Position numbers and translations under genes: made by a program
Assembly: GCF_001592045.1 (NCBI RefSeq)
Contig: NZ_BCWB01000024.1
Location: forward strand, 1-64,000
DNA: 64,000 nt
From: Thermobifida fusca NBRC 14071 = JCM 3263
Lineage (GTDB): Bacteria; Actinomycetota; Actinomycetes; Streptosporangiales; Streptosporangiaceae
Direction of reading: 5' to 3'
The notes under the pieces: generated by a model
What the model saw: the letters and a program-made list of their open reading frames with translations, nothing else
The model's database searches: none
Told to the model about the DNA's origin: nothing
Shown: positions 41,471 to 51,312 of the stretch, one piece after another
How the letters are laid out: every line of letters starts with the position of its first letter
Position numbering within the stretch: the first letter of the stretch is position 1

Positions 41471-41609
41471 TGGTGTCGTCTCTTTCGTGACTATGTGGGG
41501 TCTGCGGACCGTTGATCCAGCCTAGTCCCAGTGGCGGCGCCTAGCGTAATCGTCAGCAACGGTAGAGAGTAGCGTCGGAAGGCCGGTAGGCGCAGGGAGG
41601 CGGGAGCTG

Positions 41610-42398
41610 ATGGCATCTCGGGGACGGGTCGGGCTGGGGATTGACATCGGGGGAAGCGGGATCAAAGGCGCCCCTGTGGACTTGGACCGGGGAACGTTCG
41701 TGGTGGACCGGGTCAAGATCGCTACTCCGCAGCCCGCAACCCCTGAGGCGGTGGCTGCGGTGGTGGCGGAGATAGTCACCGCGTTCGCCGACGATGTGCC
41801 GCAGGATGCACCGTTGGGGGTGACGTTTCCCGCGGTGATCCAGCACGGGGTGGCGCGCAGCGCCGCCAACGTGGACCGCTCGTGGATCGGCACCAACGTC
41901 GAGGAGCTGCTGTCTGCGGTGACGGGGCGGCGGGTGCTGGTGGTCAACGACGCTGACGCCGCAGCGATGGCGGAGCACCGCTACGGCGCTGCCTCAGGCG
42001 TCGACGGGGTGGTGCTGTTGACTACTTTGGGTACCGGTATTGGTACGGCGGTGCTAGTGGACGGGGTGCTGCTCCCCAACACGGAGTTCGGGCACTTGGA
42101 GATCGACGGCTACGACGCTGAGACCCGGGCCTCTGCTAGCGCTAAGGAGCGCGAGAACCTCTCCTACAAGGAGTGGGCTGAGGAGCGGCTGCAGCGCTAC
42201 TACTCGGTGATCGAGGATTTGCTGTGGCCGGACTTGATCGTGGTGGGCGGCGGGGTCAGCCGCAAGGCGGACAAGTTTTTGCCGCATCTCCGCTTGCGCG
42301 CGCCGATCGTGCCGGCGAAGTTGCGCAATACCGCGGGGATCGTGGGTGCGGCCGTGCTGGCCGCGGAGCGGCTGGGGGGTGACCGGGTCTCTGCCTGA
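41610..42398 (+). CDS. ppgK: Polyphosphate glucokinase (ROK family)
   Basis: 262 residues from the ATG at 41610 with a GGGAGGCGGGAG RBS. ROK fold: phosphate motif [20 protein letters not shown], catalytic Asp in [31 protein letters not shown], and the substrate-site [15 protein letters not shown], which carries the Glu-x-Gly-His of the family but not the Cys zinc cluster of classical ROK proteins. This is typical of PPGK, which phosphorylates glucose with polyphosphate (and ATP). The T. fusca enzyme has been characterised and this looks to be that gene. Divergent from trmI. Confidence 0.93.
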   Translation: MASRGRVGLGIDIGGSGIKGAPVDLDRGTFVVDRVKIATPQPATPEAVAAVVAEIVTAFADDVPQDAPLGVTFPAVIQHGVARSAANVDRSWIGTNVEELLSAVTGRRVLVVNDADAAAMAEHRYGAASGVDGVVLLTTLGTGIGTAVLVDGVLLPNTEFGHLEIDGYDAETRASASAKERENLSYKEWAEERLQRYYSVIEDLLWPDLIVVGGGVSRKADKFLPHLRLRAPIVPAKLRNTAGIVGAAVLAAERLGGDRVSA

Positions 42399-42480
42399 CC
42401 GGTGGGGCGGGGGTGTCCCGCATGCCATGGGGTGGTGTGCGGGCCGGTCGCAGCCGGGAACGGGTGACCGGGGTGTGGGG

Positions 42481-42888
42481 TCACCGCTGTGGTGCGGTGA
42501 GGAGCCCGTGGATGCGTCGGGCTGCTACGGCTGGTTCGGCGGCGGGGGCCAGGGGTGTCATCGATGGGGCTTTGAGCTCATCGGAGGGCACCCTCAGCCA
42601 CCACCAGAGCCGGCCGCGGTGCGGGCGCAGCACGGTGCGCTGCCTGCGGATCGGGCGTTGGCTGGCCGCGTCCCGTAGGATGGCGTCGACTGCTCCGATC
42701 TGGCCGTTCAGCATGGTCTCTACTCCGGAGCGGCGGAGTGAGGCTTCGAGTTCGCACAGTGCCAGACTCCAGCGTGTCTCCCCCCGGTGCCCGTCGAAAC
42801 GGGACGTTGTCCAGGACTGTGCGGGTCTTCCGTGTGGCATCTCAACTGTCACTCGTTCCCCCTCCATGTCTGAGATGATCCCAAACAC
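42481..42888 (-). CDS. Hypothetical protein
   Basis: 135 residues from a GTG at 42888 (AGAGG 4 nt upstream); an ATG at 42867 is the alternative. Rich in Arg and Trp (RPHRGRLWWWLRVPSDELKA), with no recognised domain and no membrane segment. It converges with ppgK and is divergent from the XRE-TPR gene, with 125 bp between starts. Confidence 0.6.
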   Translation of the reverse strand: MFGIISDMEGERVTVEMPHGRPAQSWTTSRFDGHRGETRWSLALCELEASLRRSGVETMLNGQIGAVDAILRDAASQRPIRRQRTVLRPHRGRLWWWLRVPSDELKAPSMTPLAPAAEPAVAARRIHGLLTAPQR

Positions 42889-43013
42889 AGGACCTCTGGC
42901 CTCTTGACTGTGCCCGTTTCGTCACCCCGAAAGAAAGCTTTATGCGCGTCTCGCATGATCATATTTTTTTGCAGATAGCCGCAAAGTGCAGGCCAAGTCT
43001 TTAACCTAGGCTC

Positions 43014-44348
43014 ATGTCCCAGCGTGAAGGTGTAGGAACCCTGCCTGGGGATTTCTGGACCCGCCCCGCGGTGGCTGCCGCACTAGCCACCTGCGACATG
43101 GCGGCTCTTGTGGAAGCCGTCCGGCTCGCTCGGGGGTGGTCCCAGACCGACCTGGCACGGACGGTCGGCTACAGCCAGAGCTGGGTATCCCGAGTCGTCA
43201 ACGGTCAACAGTCGCTCACGTTGGACCAGGTGAGGGAGGTCTGTGAGCGGCTGGGGATTCCCATTCACCTGTTGCGGTTCGCTCCGGCACAACCTAGTTC
43301 CGTTCCGTTGACGGCCTCACGCCCTCCCGCCGCATTCGCGGCGGGCCGTATGAAGGGGGCGGGTCCAACGCGACGTCGAGACTTCACTAAGGCTGTCGCT
43401 CTAGCGACGCTCTCCTTGCCGAACCTCTCGGCGGTGGGGAACGTGCACGAGGAGACGGCAGCGACCCTGCGTGCCATTACCGGGAGCCAGCGCAGGCTGG
43501 ACGCCTCGTCGCCCTCCCGGGATCTGGTCAACGCTGCCTTGGCTCACTGGGAGCTGTCGGCACGGACGCTGTCGCGTGCCAAGCGGACTCCGTTCGCCGC
43601 TGAGGTGGCTGCCGCGTCCAGTGAGGCGGCGGGGTTCGCTGCGTGGCTGCACGCTGATATGGGCGACTCCGGGTCGGCGCGGTCCTTCTACCACCGGGCG
43701 GTGAAGCATGCTCACCAGGCAGGGGATGTTCTGTTAACCGTGTACATGCTCGGCAGCCTGGCGCTCTTCGAGATCGACTCGGAGGAGCCCGAACTGGGGT
43801 TGCGCCTGGCTGAGGAGGCTGCTCACAAACTGCGCGGCGAGGTGCACCCCACTGCGCAGGCGTGGCTGTCCTGTGTGTGCGCGCTTGGTCATGCGGCGTT
43901 GGGGAATCGTGCCGCTACCCAGGAGCGGCTCGCCCACGCCGAGCACGCCGCGGAACGGCCTGAGAACACTGATCCGCCGTGGCCGTGGGTGTTCCGGTTC
44001 GATTCGGCGAAGGTGGCCGGGTACCGGGCGTTGGCCGCGGTGCGGCTGCGTCGACCGCACGAGGCGCGGGCCGCGTTCTTCGAGGCGTTCCCCAGGACTG
44101 TTTCGGCTCCCAAGCAGCAGTCGATACTGATGGTGGAACTGGCGACGGCGCACGCTGATGCTGGGGACGTGGATGAGGCGTTCCGGCTTGCCTCTCACGC
44201 CCTGCAGACGGGGGTTGCCTACCGCTCCGAGAAGGTTCTCAACCGGGTGCGACGGTTCCGTCGTGAATACCGGGGACCGCAGGCGCGGTGCGTCCACGCG
44301 TTCGATGAGCAATTGGCCAGCCTGACCACCGGGAGGTTGCCTCTGTGA
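43014..44348 (+). CDS. XRE HTH regulator with TPR-like sensor domain
   Basis: 444 residues. HTH at about residues 30-80 (MAALVEAVRLARGWSQTDLA, GYSQSWVSRVVNGQQSLTLD). The rest is alpha-helical, TPR-like (about 160-430: AAGFAAWLHADMGDSGSARS, AHQAGDVLLTVYMLGSLALF, VELATAHADAGDVDEAFRLA). No SD is seen; TTTAACCT stands about 10 nt before the ATG, which would fit a leaderless transcript. It overlaps the SLOG-like gene (GTGA), so both products are made together. Repeat-containing XRE proteins of this kind often act as signal-bound regulators. Confidence 0.85.
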   Translation: MSQREGVGTLPGDFWTRPAVAAALATCDMAALVEAVRLARGWSQTDLARTVGYSQSWVSRVVNGQQSLTLDQVREVCERLGIPIHLLRFAPAQPSSVPLTASRPPAAFAAGRMKGAGPTRRRDFTKAVALATLSLPNLSAVGNVHEETAATLRAITGSQRRLDASSPSRDLVNAALAHWELSARTLSRAKRTPFAAEVAAASSEAAGFAAWLHADMGDSGSARSFYHRAVKHAHQAGDVLLTVYMLGSLALFEIDSEEPELGLRLAEEAAHKLRGEVHPTAQAWLSCVCALGHAALGNRAATQERLAHAEHAAERPENTDPPWPWVFRFDSAKVAGYRALAAVRLRRPHEARAAFFEAFPRTVSAPKQQSILMVELATAHADAGDVDEAFRLASHALQTGVAYRSEKVLNRVRRFRREYRGPQARCVHAFDEQLASLTTGRLPL

Positions 44349-44824
44349 GCAGATACCGTGTCGCGGTTACTGGGCACCGCGGACTGCCGGAGCAGACCAT
44401 GCGGCTTGTCGCGGGGGAGCTTCGGGACTATTTGAGCAGGTTCGGCTCCGGCTTGGTGGGGTTGTCGTGCCTTGCCGACGGCGCTGACACGCTTTTCGCG
44501 GAGATCGTGCTGGAAGTGGGCGGCGCGTTGGAGGTGGTGGTGCCCGCTGAGCGCTACCGTGACTCGCTGCCTACCGACCACCACGCCGCTTACGACGCGC
44601 TGCTGGCCCGCGCGCAGGCGGTGCAGCGTCTGCCGTTCGTCGAGTCCACACCGGAGGCGCACCTGGCGGCGGGGAAACTGCTTGTGGACTCGTGTGACAC
44701 GCTGGTGGCGGTGTGGGACGGGGCGCCCGCCCGGGGGCCTGGGGGGACGGCGGACATTGTCGCCTATGCCCGGGAGCACGACCGCCCGGTCCACGTGATC
44801 TGGCCTCCGGGGGCGTCCCGCTGA
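44345..44824 (+). CDS. SLOG-superfamily (Rossmann-like nucleotide-binding) protein
   Basis: 159 residues. MSRYRVAVTGHRGLPEQTMR has the TGHRG loop of SLOG/YspA/LOG-like proteins; GLSCLADGADTLFAEIVLE and LVDSCDTLVAVWDGAPARGP complete the nucleotide-binding Rossmann core. SLOG domains bind or process nucleotide-derived ligands and are common in signalling and defence systems. GTG start overlaps the stop of the XRE-TPR gene. The role is unknown; a nucleotide sensor or enzyme feeding the adjacent regulator is a reasonable guess. Confidence 0.8.
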   Translation: MSRYRVAVTGHRGLPEQTMRLVAGELRDYLSRFGSGLVGLSCLADGADTLFAEIVLEVGGALEVVVPAERYRDSLPTDHHAAYDALLARAQAVQRLPFVESTPEAHLAAGKLLVDSCDTLVAVWDGAPARGPGGTADIVAYAREHDRPVHVIWPPGASR

Positions 44825-44983
44825 GGCTGGGACTGGCCGGGGAGGGCGGGTGGCCGGTCGGCTGCATCGGATCGTGGGGGTGCTGGGGCTGAAGCGGGGT
44901 GCGGGATGCTCCGCGGAGGCGTACGGGCGGTGTGCGGGCGTGGTGTCCCCGTCGGCTGTATGCCGAGCGGGCGCGGGGTGCGG

Positions 44984-46135
44984 TTAGAAGCCGTTGCCTT
45001 CCATGGCTCCGCGAACGTCGGCGGTACGCAGCGCCCCCACTGCGGTGCCGTCCGCGTCGACGAGTAGGTATTGGGACGCCGGTTGGGCGTTCATGGCTTT
45101 AATCAGGTCTTCCCCGGCAAGGTCGGCGGGCAGCACAGTGCCGGGGGTGAGGGTCTGGGCGGTGTGGCTGACGGGGAGCCAGGGCCGCCGTTCCACGGGT
45201 ACGGCGTTGGCTGCAGCGTCGTCCACGATGGAGGTGGGGGTGCCCGCAGAGTCGACGACGAGGATCGCTTCCGCGTCGGCTGCGGCACGGCGGCGCAACG
45301 CTTCGGCGAGCGGAGTGTCGGTGGTTACGGTGATGGCGGTGCGGGCCAGGTCGCGGGCGACGAGCTGGGGCAGGCGGGCGCGGATCCGGGCGGTGTGCAG
45401 GGCGACGGAGGCGTTGCGCCAGATGAAGGCGCCGAGCAGGGTGGTCCACAGGACGGTGACGATGCTGGGGGCGGCCCGCCATAGCAGCCAGGAGTAGACG
45501 AAGGGGAGCGCGATCACCAGGATCGCGAGGATGCGTCCGCCCCAGGCGGCCGCGGTGGTGCCGGTCAGCGGCCGTCCGCTGGCTGCCCACACGGCGGCGC
45601 GGAGGATACGGCCGCCGTCCAGGGGCAGTCCAGGCAGCAGGTTGAAGACGCCTACCAGCAGGTTGGCGACCCAGAGCTGCCAGATGAGCACGCCCAGCAC
45701 TGTGGCAGGGTCGACCAGCAGGTAGCAGAGGAAGCCGAGACCGGCGAGGACGAGGGAGAGCAGGGGGCCGCTGAAGGCGATCCAGAACTCCTGGCGGGGC
45801 TGTTCAGCTTCCCGGTCGATTTCGGACACTCCGCCCAGCAGGTAGAGGGTGATGCTGCGTACGGGGAGTCCGTAGTGGCGGGCTGCGACGCAGTGGGCGA
45901 GTTCGTGGATGAGCACGGACACGTACAGCAGCACGGCGAAGAGGAGCGCTACCAGGTAGGAGGCGGCGCCGAGGTGCAGGATGCTGTCGACGACCGGCTG
46001 GTAGAGGAAGGTGAGCAGCACCGCGATCACCACCCAGGACGGGGTGATGTAGACCGGGATGCCCCATGGGCGTCCGATGCGTAGCCCACCCTTCCTGTCC
46101 CGGGGCTGGGAAGCTGCGGAGTCTGGTTGGTTCAC
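44984..46135 (-). CDS. Site-2-protease-type M50 metalloprotease with CBS domains
   Basis: 383 residues. Transmembrane core with zinc motif LIHELAHCVAARHYGLPV and the second motif NLLPGLPLDGGRILRAAVW; about six hydrophobic segments. Two CBS-like repeats occupy the C-terminal part (VARDLARTAITVTTDTPLAE, LPADLAGEDLIKAMNAQPAS). Matches the Rv2625c-type branch of S2P proteases (about 390 residues). Expected to cut transmembrane substrates such as anti-sigma factors under control of an adenine nucleotide bound by CBS. Divergent from the RecB-like gene, 63 bp apart. Confidence 0.92.
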   Translation of the reverse strand: MNQPDSAASQPRDRKGGLRIGRPWGIPVYITPSWVVIAVLLTFLYQPVVDSILHLGAASYLVALLFAVLLYVSVLIHELAHCVAARHYGLPVRSITLYLLGGVSEIDREAEQPRQEFWIAFSGPLLSLVLAGLGFLCYLLVDPATVLGVLIWQLWVANLLVGVFNLLPGLPLDGGRILRAAVWAASGRPLTGTTAAAWGGRILAILVIALPFVYSWLLWRAAPSIVTVLWTTLLGAFIWRNASVALHTARIRARLPQLVARDLARTAITVTTDTPLAEALRRRAAADAEAILVVDSAGTPTSIVDDAAANAVPVERRPWLPVSHTAQTLTPGTVLPADLAGEDLIKAMNAQPASQYLLVDADGTAVGALRTADVRGAMEGNGF

Positions 46136-46198
46136 TCTTCCAGGCTACGGCTTCTGGTGTCGATGTGCCGGTGCTGCGGGCGGCTAAGGTGGGGAGTC

Positions 46199-47041
46199 AT
46201 GAGTTCCGCACCGTCCCCCGTGCCGCTGCGGGCCCTCTCCCCGTCGCGGGCCACCGACTTCATGCAGTGTCCCCTGCTGTTCCGGTTCCGGGTGATTGAC
46301 CGGATTCCTGAGCCGCCGAGTCCGGCGGCTCGGCGCGGCACGCTCGTCCACGCGGTGTTGGAGAAGCTGTTTGAGCTTCCTGCGGAGTCGCGGACGCCGG
46401 ATGCGGCGCTTGCGTTGCTGGAGCCGCAGTGGGAGCGGATGCGGGAGCAGGAGCCTGATGTCGAGGCGATGTTCCCTGATGCGGAGGCGTTGGCGGCCTG
46501 GTTGGAGGAGGCGCGCGCGCTGGTGCGGCGCTATTTCGACTTGGAGAGCCCGCAACGGTTGGAGCCTCAGCAGCGTGAGGTCCGCTTGGAGGTTCCGTTG
46601 GAGTCGGGCCCGCTGCTGCTCGGCTATGTCGACCGAGTGGATGTGGCGCCCACGGGGCAGGTGCGCATCGTCGACTACAAGACGGGGAAGAGTCCGGCTC
46701 CGCGTTACGAGGACAAGGCCCGGTTCCAGATCTTCTTCTACGGGGTCATGGTGTGGCGGGAGACCGGTCGGGTACCCGACCGGCTGCAGCTCCTGTACTT
46801 GGGGGACGGGGCGGTGCGCTGGTACGACCCGACCGAGGAGGAGATGCGTAACGCGGAGGCGCATATCCGCGCGGTGTGGGACACGATTGTGGAGACTGCT
46901 CGCACGGGGCGGTGGCTGCCGCGCCGGTCGCCGCTGTGCAACTGGTGCGACCATCGGGCGCTGTGCCCGGCGTTCGGGGGGACTCCTCCCCCGCTTCCCC
47001 CGCAGGCCGCGCAGGATGTCGTGAAGCCGCTCGCGTCCTGA
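46199..47041 (+). CDS. RecB/Cas4-like PD-(D/E)XK nuclease
   Basis: 280 residues from the ATG at 46199 with GGGGAG upstream. Starts MSSAPSPVPLRALSPSRATD; the nuclease core has His in ARRGTLVHAVLEKL, Asp in LGYVDRVDVA, and DYKTGK. A C-terminal Cys trio (LCNWCDHRALCP) together with a Cys near the N-terminus (FMQCPLLF) forms the usual 4Fe-4S staple of AddB/Cas4-type nucleases. It is the common actinobacterial solo RecB-family exonuclease, found next to trmI/arc/ppgK-type genes, and not part of the CRISPR arrays. Confidence 0.9.
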   Translation: MSSAPSPVPLRALSPSRATDFMQCPLLFRFRVIDRIPEPPSPAARRGTLVHAVLEKLFELPAESRTPDAALALLEPQWERMREQEPDVEAMFPDAEALAAWLEEARALVRRYFDLESPQRLEPQQREVRLEVPLESGPLLLGYVDRVDVAPTGQVRIVDYKTGKSPAPRYEDKARFQIFFYGVMVWRETGRVPDRLQLLYLGDGAVRWYDPTEEEMRNAEAHIRAVWDTIVETARTGRWLPRRSPLCNWCDHRALCPAFGGTPPPLPPQAAQDVVKPLAS

Positions 47042-47049
47042 GTGGGCTG

Positions 47050-47760
47050 ATGCCGGTTCGTGTGCTGCTTGCCGACGGTCGGCCGCTGGTCCGTGCCGGG
47101 CTGCGGCTCATCGTGGAGTCGGATGCGCAGACGAGCGTGGTAGGTGAGGCCGCGGAGGTTCGCACGGCCCTCGCAGCGGTCCGCCAGTTGCTGCCGGACG
47201 TGGTGGTGGCTGATGCGGAGCTGCCGGGCGGGGGCGGTGCCGTGCTCAGCCGCGAGGTGCGGCAGTGGGCAGCGGACTCGGGGCAGACGGTGCAGGTTGT
47301 CGTCGTGGCTTCGTCCGCGGCAGAGGGTACGGCTTTCGAGGTGTTGCAGGCGGGGGCGCGCGGTCTGCTGTTGCGGGATTCGTCCCCGGAGGAGCTGGTG
47401 CGGGCGGTCCGCGAAGTCGCCCGGGGGAACGCGGCGCTGTGTCCCCAGGTGACTGCTCGACTGTTGGACCGGCTGGCGGCGCTCCCCGCTGCCCCGCAGG
47501 CCAGCGGCCCGGCCGCGGAGGTGGCGCGGTTGACTCGTCGGGAGCGGGAAGTGCTGCGGCTGTTGGGGCGGGGGCTGACGAACGCGGAGATCGCGCGGCA
47601 GCTCGTGCTCGGCGAGACGACGGTGAAAACGCATGTGGGCCGGGTGCTCGCCAAGCTGGGGCTGCGGGACCGGGTGCAGGCCGTGGTGTACACCTACGAG
47701 CACGGGCTGGTGGTTCCCGGGGAGGGTGCGGGAGACGGCCGCTCGTCCCGGGGTGAGTGA
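47050..47760 (+). CDS. NarL/LuxR-family response regulator (orphan)
   Basis: 236 residues from the ATG at 47050, 8 bp after the nuclease stop. Receiver domain: RVLLADGRPLVRAGLRLIVE, phospho-acceptor Asp in DVVVADAELPGG, and GARGLLLRDSSPEELVRAVR, in which the conserved Lys of the usual LLKD is Arg. HTH: LTRREREVLRLLGRGLTNAE, then IARQLVLGETTVKTHVGRVL. No histidine kinase gene is adjacent. The Lys-to-Arg change may alter phosphorylation-driven switching. Confidence 0.9.
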   Translation: MPVRVLLADGRPLVRAGLRLIVESDAQTSVVGEAAEVRTALAAVRQLLPDVVVADAELPGGGGAVLSREVRQWAADSGQTVQVVVVASSAAEGTAFEVLQAGARGLLLRDSSPEELVRAVREVARGNAALCPQVTARLLDRLAALPAAPQASGPAAEVARLTRREREVLRLLGRGLTNAEIARQLVLGETTVKTHVGRVLAKLGLRDRVQAVVYTYEHGLVVPGEGAGDGRSSRGE

Positions 47761-47957
47761 TCTCATACGGTCCGGTGGCGGATCGGTGCAGGGTGGGGGC
47801 AACTTCGGCGGCGTGGGGAACGTCTCCCCCAATGAGCTTTCCGTTTCTTCCCCTTGTATCCCACCCACTCCCTTATGTCCCAGGTTTGGATGCGTCATTC
47901 CCGGATGGAGCATGCGTCCCGTTGGGCAGGGGTCCCTCCCGAGGAGGTGAGCGCCGG

Positions 47958-49385
47958 ATGAACCAGGCACCGCGGCGTTCCGACACATCGCACTCCCCCA
48001 CCCTGCTGACCCGGTTGCGGGACTGGCGTGCCAGCCGCGGCGTGCTCGACCTGGAAGCAGAAGAGTTCGAAGACGAAGCGCCGCGTCCCGATCCGCGGGC
48101 CATGGACCTCGTCCTGCGGGTAGGGGAACTGCTGCTGGCCAGCGGGGAAGCCACCGAGACGGTCAGCGACGCGATGCTGAGTCTGGCGGTGGCGTTCGAA
48201 TTGCCCCGCAGCGAAGTGTCGGTGACGTTCACCGGCATCACCCTGTCGTGCCACCCCGGCGGGGATGAGCCCCCGGTGACCGGGGAGCGCGTGGTGCGCC
48301 GCCGCTCCCTCGACTACCACAAGGTCAACGAGCTGCACGCGCTGGTGGAAGACGCTGCGTTGGGCCTGCTCGACGTGGAGCGCGCAACCGCGCGGCTCCA
48401 CGCCATCAAACGCTCCCGGCCGCACTATCCCCGCTGGGTGATCGTGGCCGGGCTGGGGCTGATCGCCAGCAGCGCCAGTGTCATGGTGGGCGGTGGGATC
48501 ATCGTGGCGGCCACGGCGTTCGCCGCCACCGTGCTCGGGGACCGGGCCGCGGGCTGGCTGGCTCGACGCGGGGTGGCCGAGTTCTACCAGATGGCGGTGG
48601 CCGCGCTGTTGGCGGCGAGCACCGGCATGGCGCTGCTGTGGGTGAGCGAGGAGCTGGAGTTGGGGCTTCGCGCGAACGCGGTGATCACCGGGAGCATTGT
48701 GGCGCTGCTACCGGGGCGTCCCCTGGTCTCCAGCCTGCAAGACGGGATCAGCGGCGCGTACGTGTCGGCGGCGGCCCGCCTCTTGGAGGTCTTCTTCATG
48801 TTGGGGGCGATCGTCGCGGGGGTTGGCGCGGTCGCCTATACCGCGGTGCGGCTAGGGCTTTATGTGGACCTCGACAATCTGCCGTCGGCGGGGACGTCAC
48901 TGGAGCCGGTCGTGCTGGCAGCTGCGGCAGGTTTGGCGCTCGCGTTCGCGGTGTCCCTGGTCGCGCCGGTGCGGGCCCTGCTGCCGATCGGCGCGATGGG
49001 GGTGCTGATCTGGGTGTGCTATGCGGGGCTGCGGGAACTGCTCGCCGTGCCGCCTGTGGTGGGGACCGGGGCGGGCGCGGTCGTGGTCGGGGTGATCGGC
49101 CACTGGCTGGCCCGGCGGACCCGGCGTCCTCCGCTCACCTTCATCATTCCGTCGATCGCTCCGCTGCTGCCGGGAAGCATCCTGTACCGGGGACTGATCG
49201 AGATGAGCACGGGGGAGCCGCTGGCCGGGGTGGCGAGCCTCGGTGAGGCGGTCGCGGTCGGCCTGGCTCTGGGTGCGGGGGTGAACCTCGGTGGTGAGCT
49301 GGTGCGGGCCTTCTCGTGGGGCGGTCTCGTGGGTGCGGGGCGCCGGGGTCGGCAGGCGGCCCGCCGGACCCGGGGAGGCTACTAG
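47958..49385 (+). CDS. Threonine/serine exporter (ThrE family)
   Basis: 475 residues from the ATG at 47958 with GAGGAGGTGA upstream. Cytoplasmic N-terminal domain (about residues 45-160: VLRVGELLLASGEATETVSD, VTFTGITLSCHPGG, SLDYHKVNELHALVEDAA), then about ten membrane segments with AFAATVLGDRAAGWLARRG, ITGSIVALLPGRPLVSSLQD and TFIIPSIAPLLPGSILYRGL. Both the ThrE and ThrE_2 halves are in one chain, as in Corynebacterium ThrE. Proton-driven export of Thr/Ser is the family function. Confidence 0.92.
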   Translation: MNQAPRRSDTSHSPTLLTRLRDWRASRGVLDLEAEEFEDEAPRPDPRAMDLVLRVGELLLASGEATETVSDAMLSLAVAFELPRSEVSVTFTGITLSCHPGGDEPPVTGERVVRRRSLDYHKVNELHALVEDAALGLLDVERATARLHAIKRSRPHYPRWVIVAGLGLIASSASVMVGGGIIVAATAFAATVLGDRAAGWLARRGVAEFYQMAVAALLAASTGMALLWVSEELELGLRANAVITGSIVALLPGRPLVSSLQDGISGAYVSAAARLLEVFFMLGAIVAGVGAVAYTAVRLGLYVDLDNLPSAGTSLEPVVLAAAAGLALAFAVSLVAPVRALLPIGAMGVLIWVCYAGLRELLAVPPVVGTGAGAVVVGVIGHWLARRTRRPPLTFIIPSIAPLLPGSILYRGLIEMSTGEPLAGVASLGEAVAVGLALGAGVNLGGELVRAFSWGGLVGAGRRGRQAARRTRGGY

Positions 49386-49466
49386 TTTCCTGCTGGAGCC
49401 GGGACAGGGGCAGTCGCGGCAGAGTGCCGGGGAGTGCTCAACCGCCGGCTGCCCCTGGTCTGCGGT

Positions 49467-51248
49467 TCAGGCGACGTCGGTGTCCGGCTGCGCGGCGCGG
49501 AGCCGGCGGCGTTCAGCGCGGTGAGCGCGGGCCGCGTCCGGGTCGAGGACGGGGGCGGCAGCCAGCAGCTGCTTGGTGTAGGGGTGCTGCGGGTTCTCGT
49601 ACACCTCGTCGCTGTCGCCGGTCTCCACGACTTTGCCTTTGCGCATGACGAGGACGCGGTCGCTGATCTGGCGGACCACGGCCAGGTCGTGTGCCACGAA
49701 GATCAACGTCAGGTTGAAGTCTTCTTGCAGTTCCGCGAGCAGCCGCAGCACCTGGTCTTGGGTGGAGACGTCCAGCGCGGAGACCGGTTCGTCGCAGATC
49801 ACCAGTTGGGGGCGGAGGATCAGGGCCCGGGCGATGGCGATGCGCTGGCGCTGCCCACCGGAGAAGGCGTGCGGGAAGCGGTTGTAGTGGGACGGTTCGA
49901 GTCCGACCCGTTCCAGCAGTTCCTGGACGCGGGTGCGGATCAGTTTGTCGTCGCGTTCCCCTTGGATGCGCAGGGGTGCGCCGATGCTGTCGCCGATGGT
50001 CATCCGGGGGTTGAGGGACGAGTAGGGGTTTTGGAAGACCATCTGGATGTCGCGGCGCAGCGGGCGCATCTTGCGTTCCGGCAGGTGGGTGATGTCCCGG
50101 CCTTGGAAGAGGATGGTGCCTTCGGTGGGCTCCAACAGCCGCATGATCATGCGGGACAGGGTGCTTTTACCGGAACCGGACTCGCCGACAATGCCCAGGG
50201 TTTCGCCGCGGTACAGGTCGAAGGAGACGCCGTCGACCGCGTAGAAGTCGGTGGCGCCGCCGAAGAGGCCGCCGCGGATACGGAACCGCTGGCGCACGTT
50301 GCGCACGCTCAGCAGCGGCTCCTCATCGGTGCTGCGCTGGCTCGGCGCAGGCGTTTCCGCGGCGGCCGGGGTGGTTTTCCCTTCGCGTTCGGCACGCAGT
50401 TGGGCACGGCGCTGGGCCCGGGAGATCTCGATCCGGGGCACGGCGGCGAGCAGTTGCTGGGTGTAGGGGTGGCTCGGAGAGTTGAGCACCTGACGCACGT
50501 CGCCGCGTTCCACTGCCACGCCTTTGCGCATGACGAGGACGTTGTCGACTGATCCAGCGACCACGGCCAGGTCGTGGCTGACGAGGATGAGCGCCATGCG
50601 CAGGTCGCGGCGCAGCTCGTCGAGAAGGTCGAGGATCTGCGCTTGCACGGTGACGTCCAGGGCCGTGGTGGGCTCGTCGGCGAGCAGCACTTTCGGTTCG
50701 CACACCAGGCCCATGGCAATGAGGACGCGCTGCCGCATCCCGCCGGAGAATTCGTGCGGATAGGAGTTGATGCGTTTCGCCGGTTCGGGGATGCCGACCC
50801 GGTCAAGCACGTCGATGGCGCGCCGCCGTGCCTCAGCCCGGCTCGCTGTGGGGCGGTGGGTGAGGTAGGCCTCGATGATCTGGTTCCCGATGGTGTACTG
50901 CGGGTGCAGGGAGGACATCGGGTCTTGGAAGACCATGGCGATGTCGTTGCCGCGCATCGCGCGGATCTCCTGGTCGCTGGCGGTGACCACGTCGATTCCA
51001 GCGACGCGGATCTCCCCGGAGAGCTGTGCCCGGGTGCCGCGGTGCAAGCCCATCAGCGCCAGGGAGGTGACGCTCTTACCGGAACCGGACTCGCCCACGA
51101 TGCCTAGCGCTTCACCTTCGGCGACTTCGAAGGACAGGTTCTGGACGGCGTGGACGTCGCCGTCGTCAGTGGAGAAGGTGATGGAAAGGTCGCGCACGGA
51201 GACAACGGGAAGCCCATTGCCTTGGCTTCCGGTTTCCGGAGTGCTCAT
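49467..51248 (-). CDS. Fused oligopeptide-type ABC ATPases (OppD-OppF)
   Basis: 593 residues from the ATG at 51248; the frame is open upstream but that part overlaps the permease gene. Two complete ATPase domains: first Walker [21 protein letters not shown], signature [19 protein letters not shown], Walker [15 protein letters not shown]; second Walker [21 protein letters not shown], signature [19 protein letters not shown], Walker [15 protein letters not shown], each followed by an Opp-type C-terminal motif ([14 protein letters not shown] and [14 protein letters not shown]). Energises the importer built by the next three genes of the operon. Confidence 0.93.
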   Translation of the reverse strand: MSTPETGSQGNGLPVVSVRDLSITFSTDDGDVHAVQNLSFEVAEGEALGIVGESGSGKSVTSLALMGLHRGTRAQLSGEIRVAGIDVVTASDQEIRAMRGNDIAMVFQDPMSSLHPQYTIGNQIIEAYLTHRPTASRAEARRRAIDVLDRVGIPEPAKRINSYPHEFSGGMRQRVLIAMGLVCEPKVLLADEPTTALDVTVQAQILDLLDELRRDLRMALILVSHDLAVVAGSVDNVLVMRKGVAVERGDVRQVLNSPSHPYTQQLLAAVPRIEISRAQRRAQLRAEREGKTTPAAAETPAPSQRSTDEEPLLSVRNVRQRFRIRGGLFGGATDFYAVDGVSFDLYRGETLGIVGESGSGKSTLSRMIMRLLEPTEGTILFQGRDITHLPERKMRPLRRDIQMVFQNPYSSLNPRMTIGDSIGAPLRIQGERDDKLIRTRVQELLERVGLEPSHYNRFPHAFSGGQRQRIAIARALILRPQLVICDEPVSALDVSTQDQVLRLLAELQEDFNLTLIFVAHDLAVVRQISDRVLVMRKGKVVETGDSDEVYENPQHPYTKQLLAAAPVLDPDAARAHRAERRRLRAAQPDTDVA

Positions 51249-51312
51249 TGCCTGTCTTCCTTGCTTGGGTGTCCCCCGCCGTGGCGGGTAGGGCGGTGGG
51301 TCATGGTCGAGG

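Noticed and set aside
46199-47041. Cas4 belonging to the CRISPR arrays
   Set aside because: Type I-E systems lack Cas4, and this gene is 8 kb away in a normal actinobacterial context; it is the common solo RecB-family nuclease.
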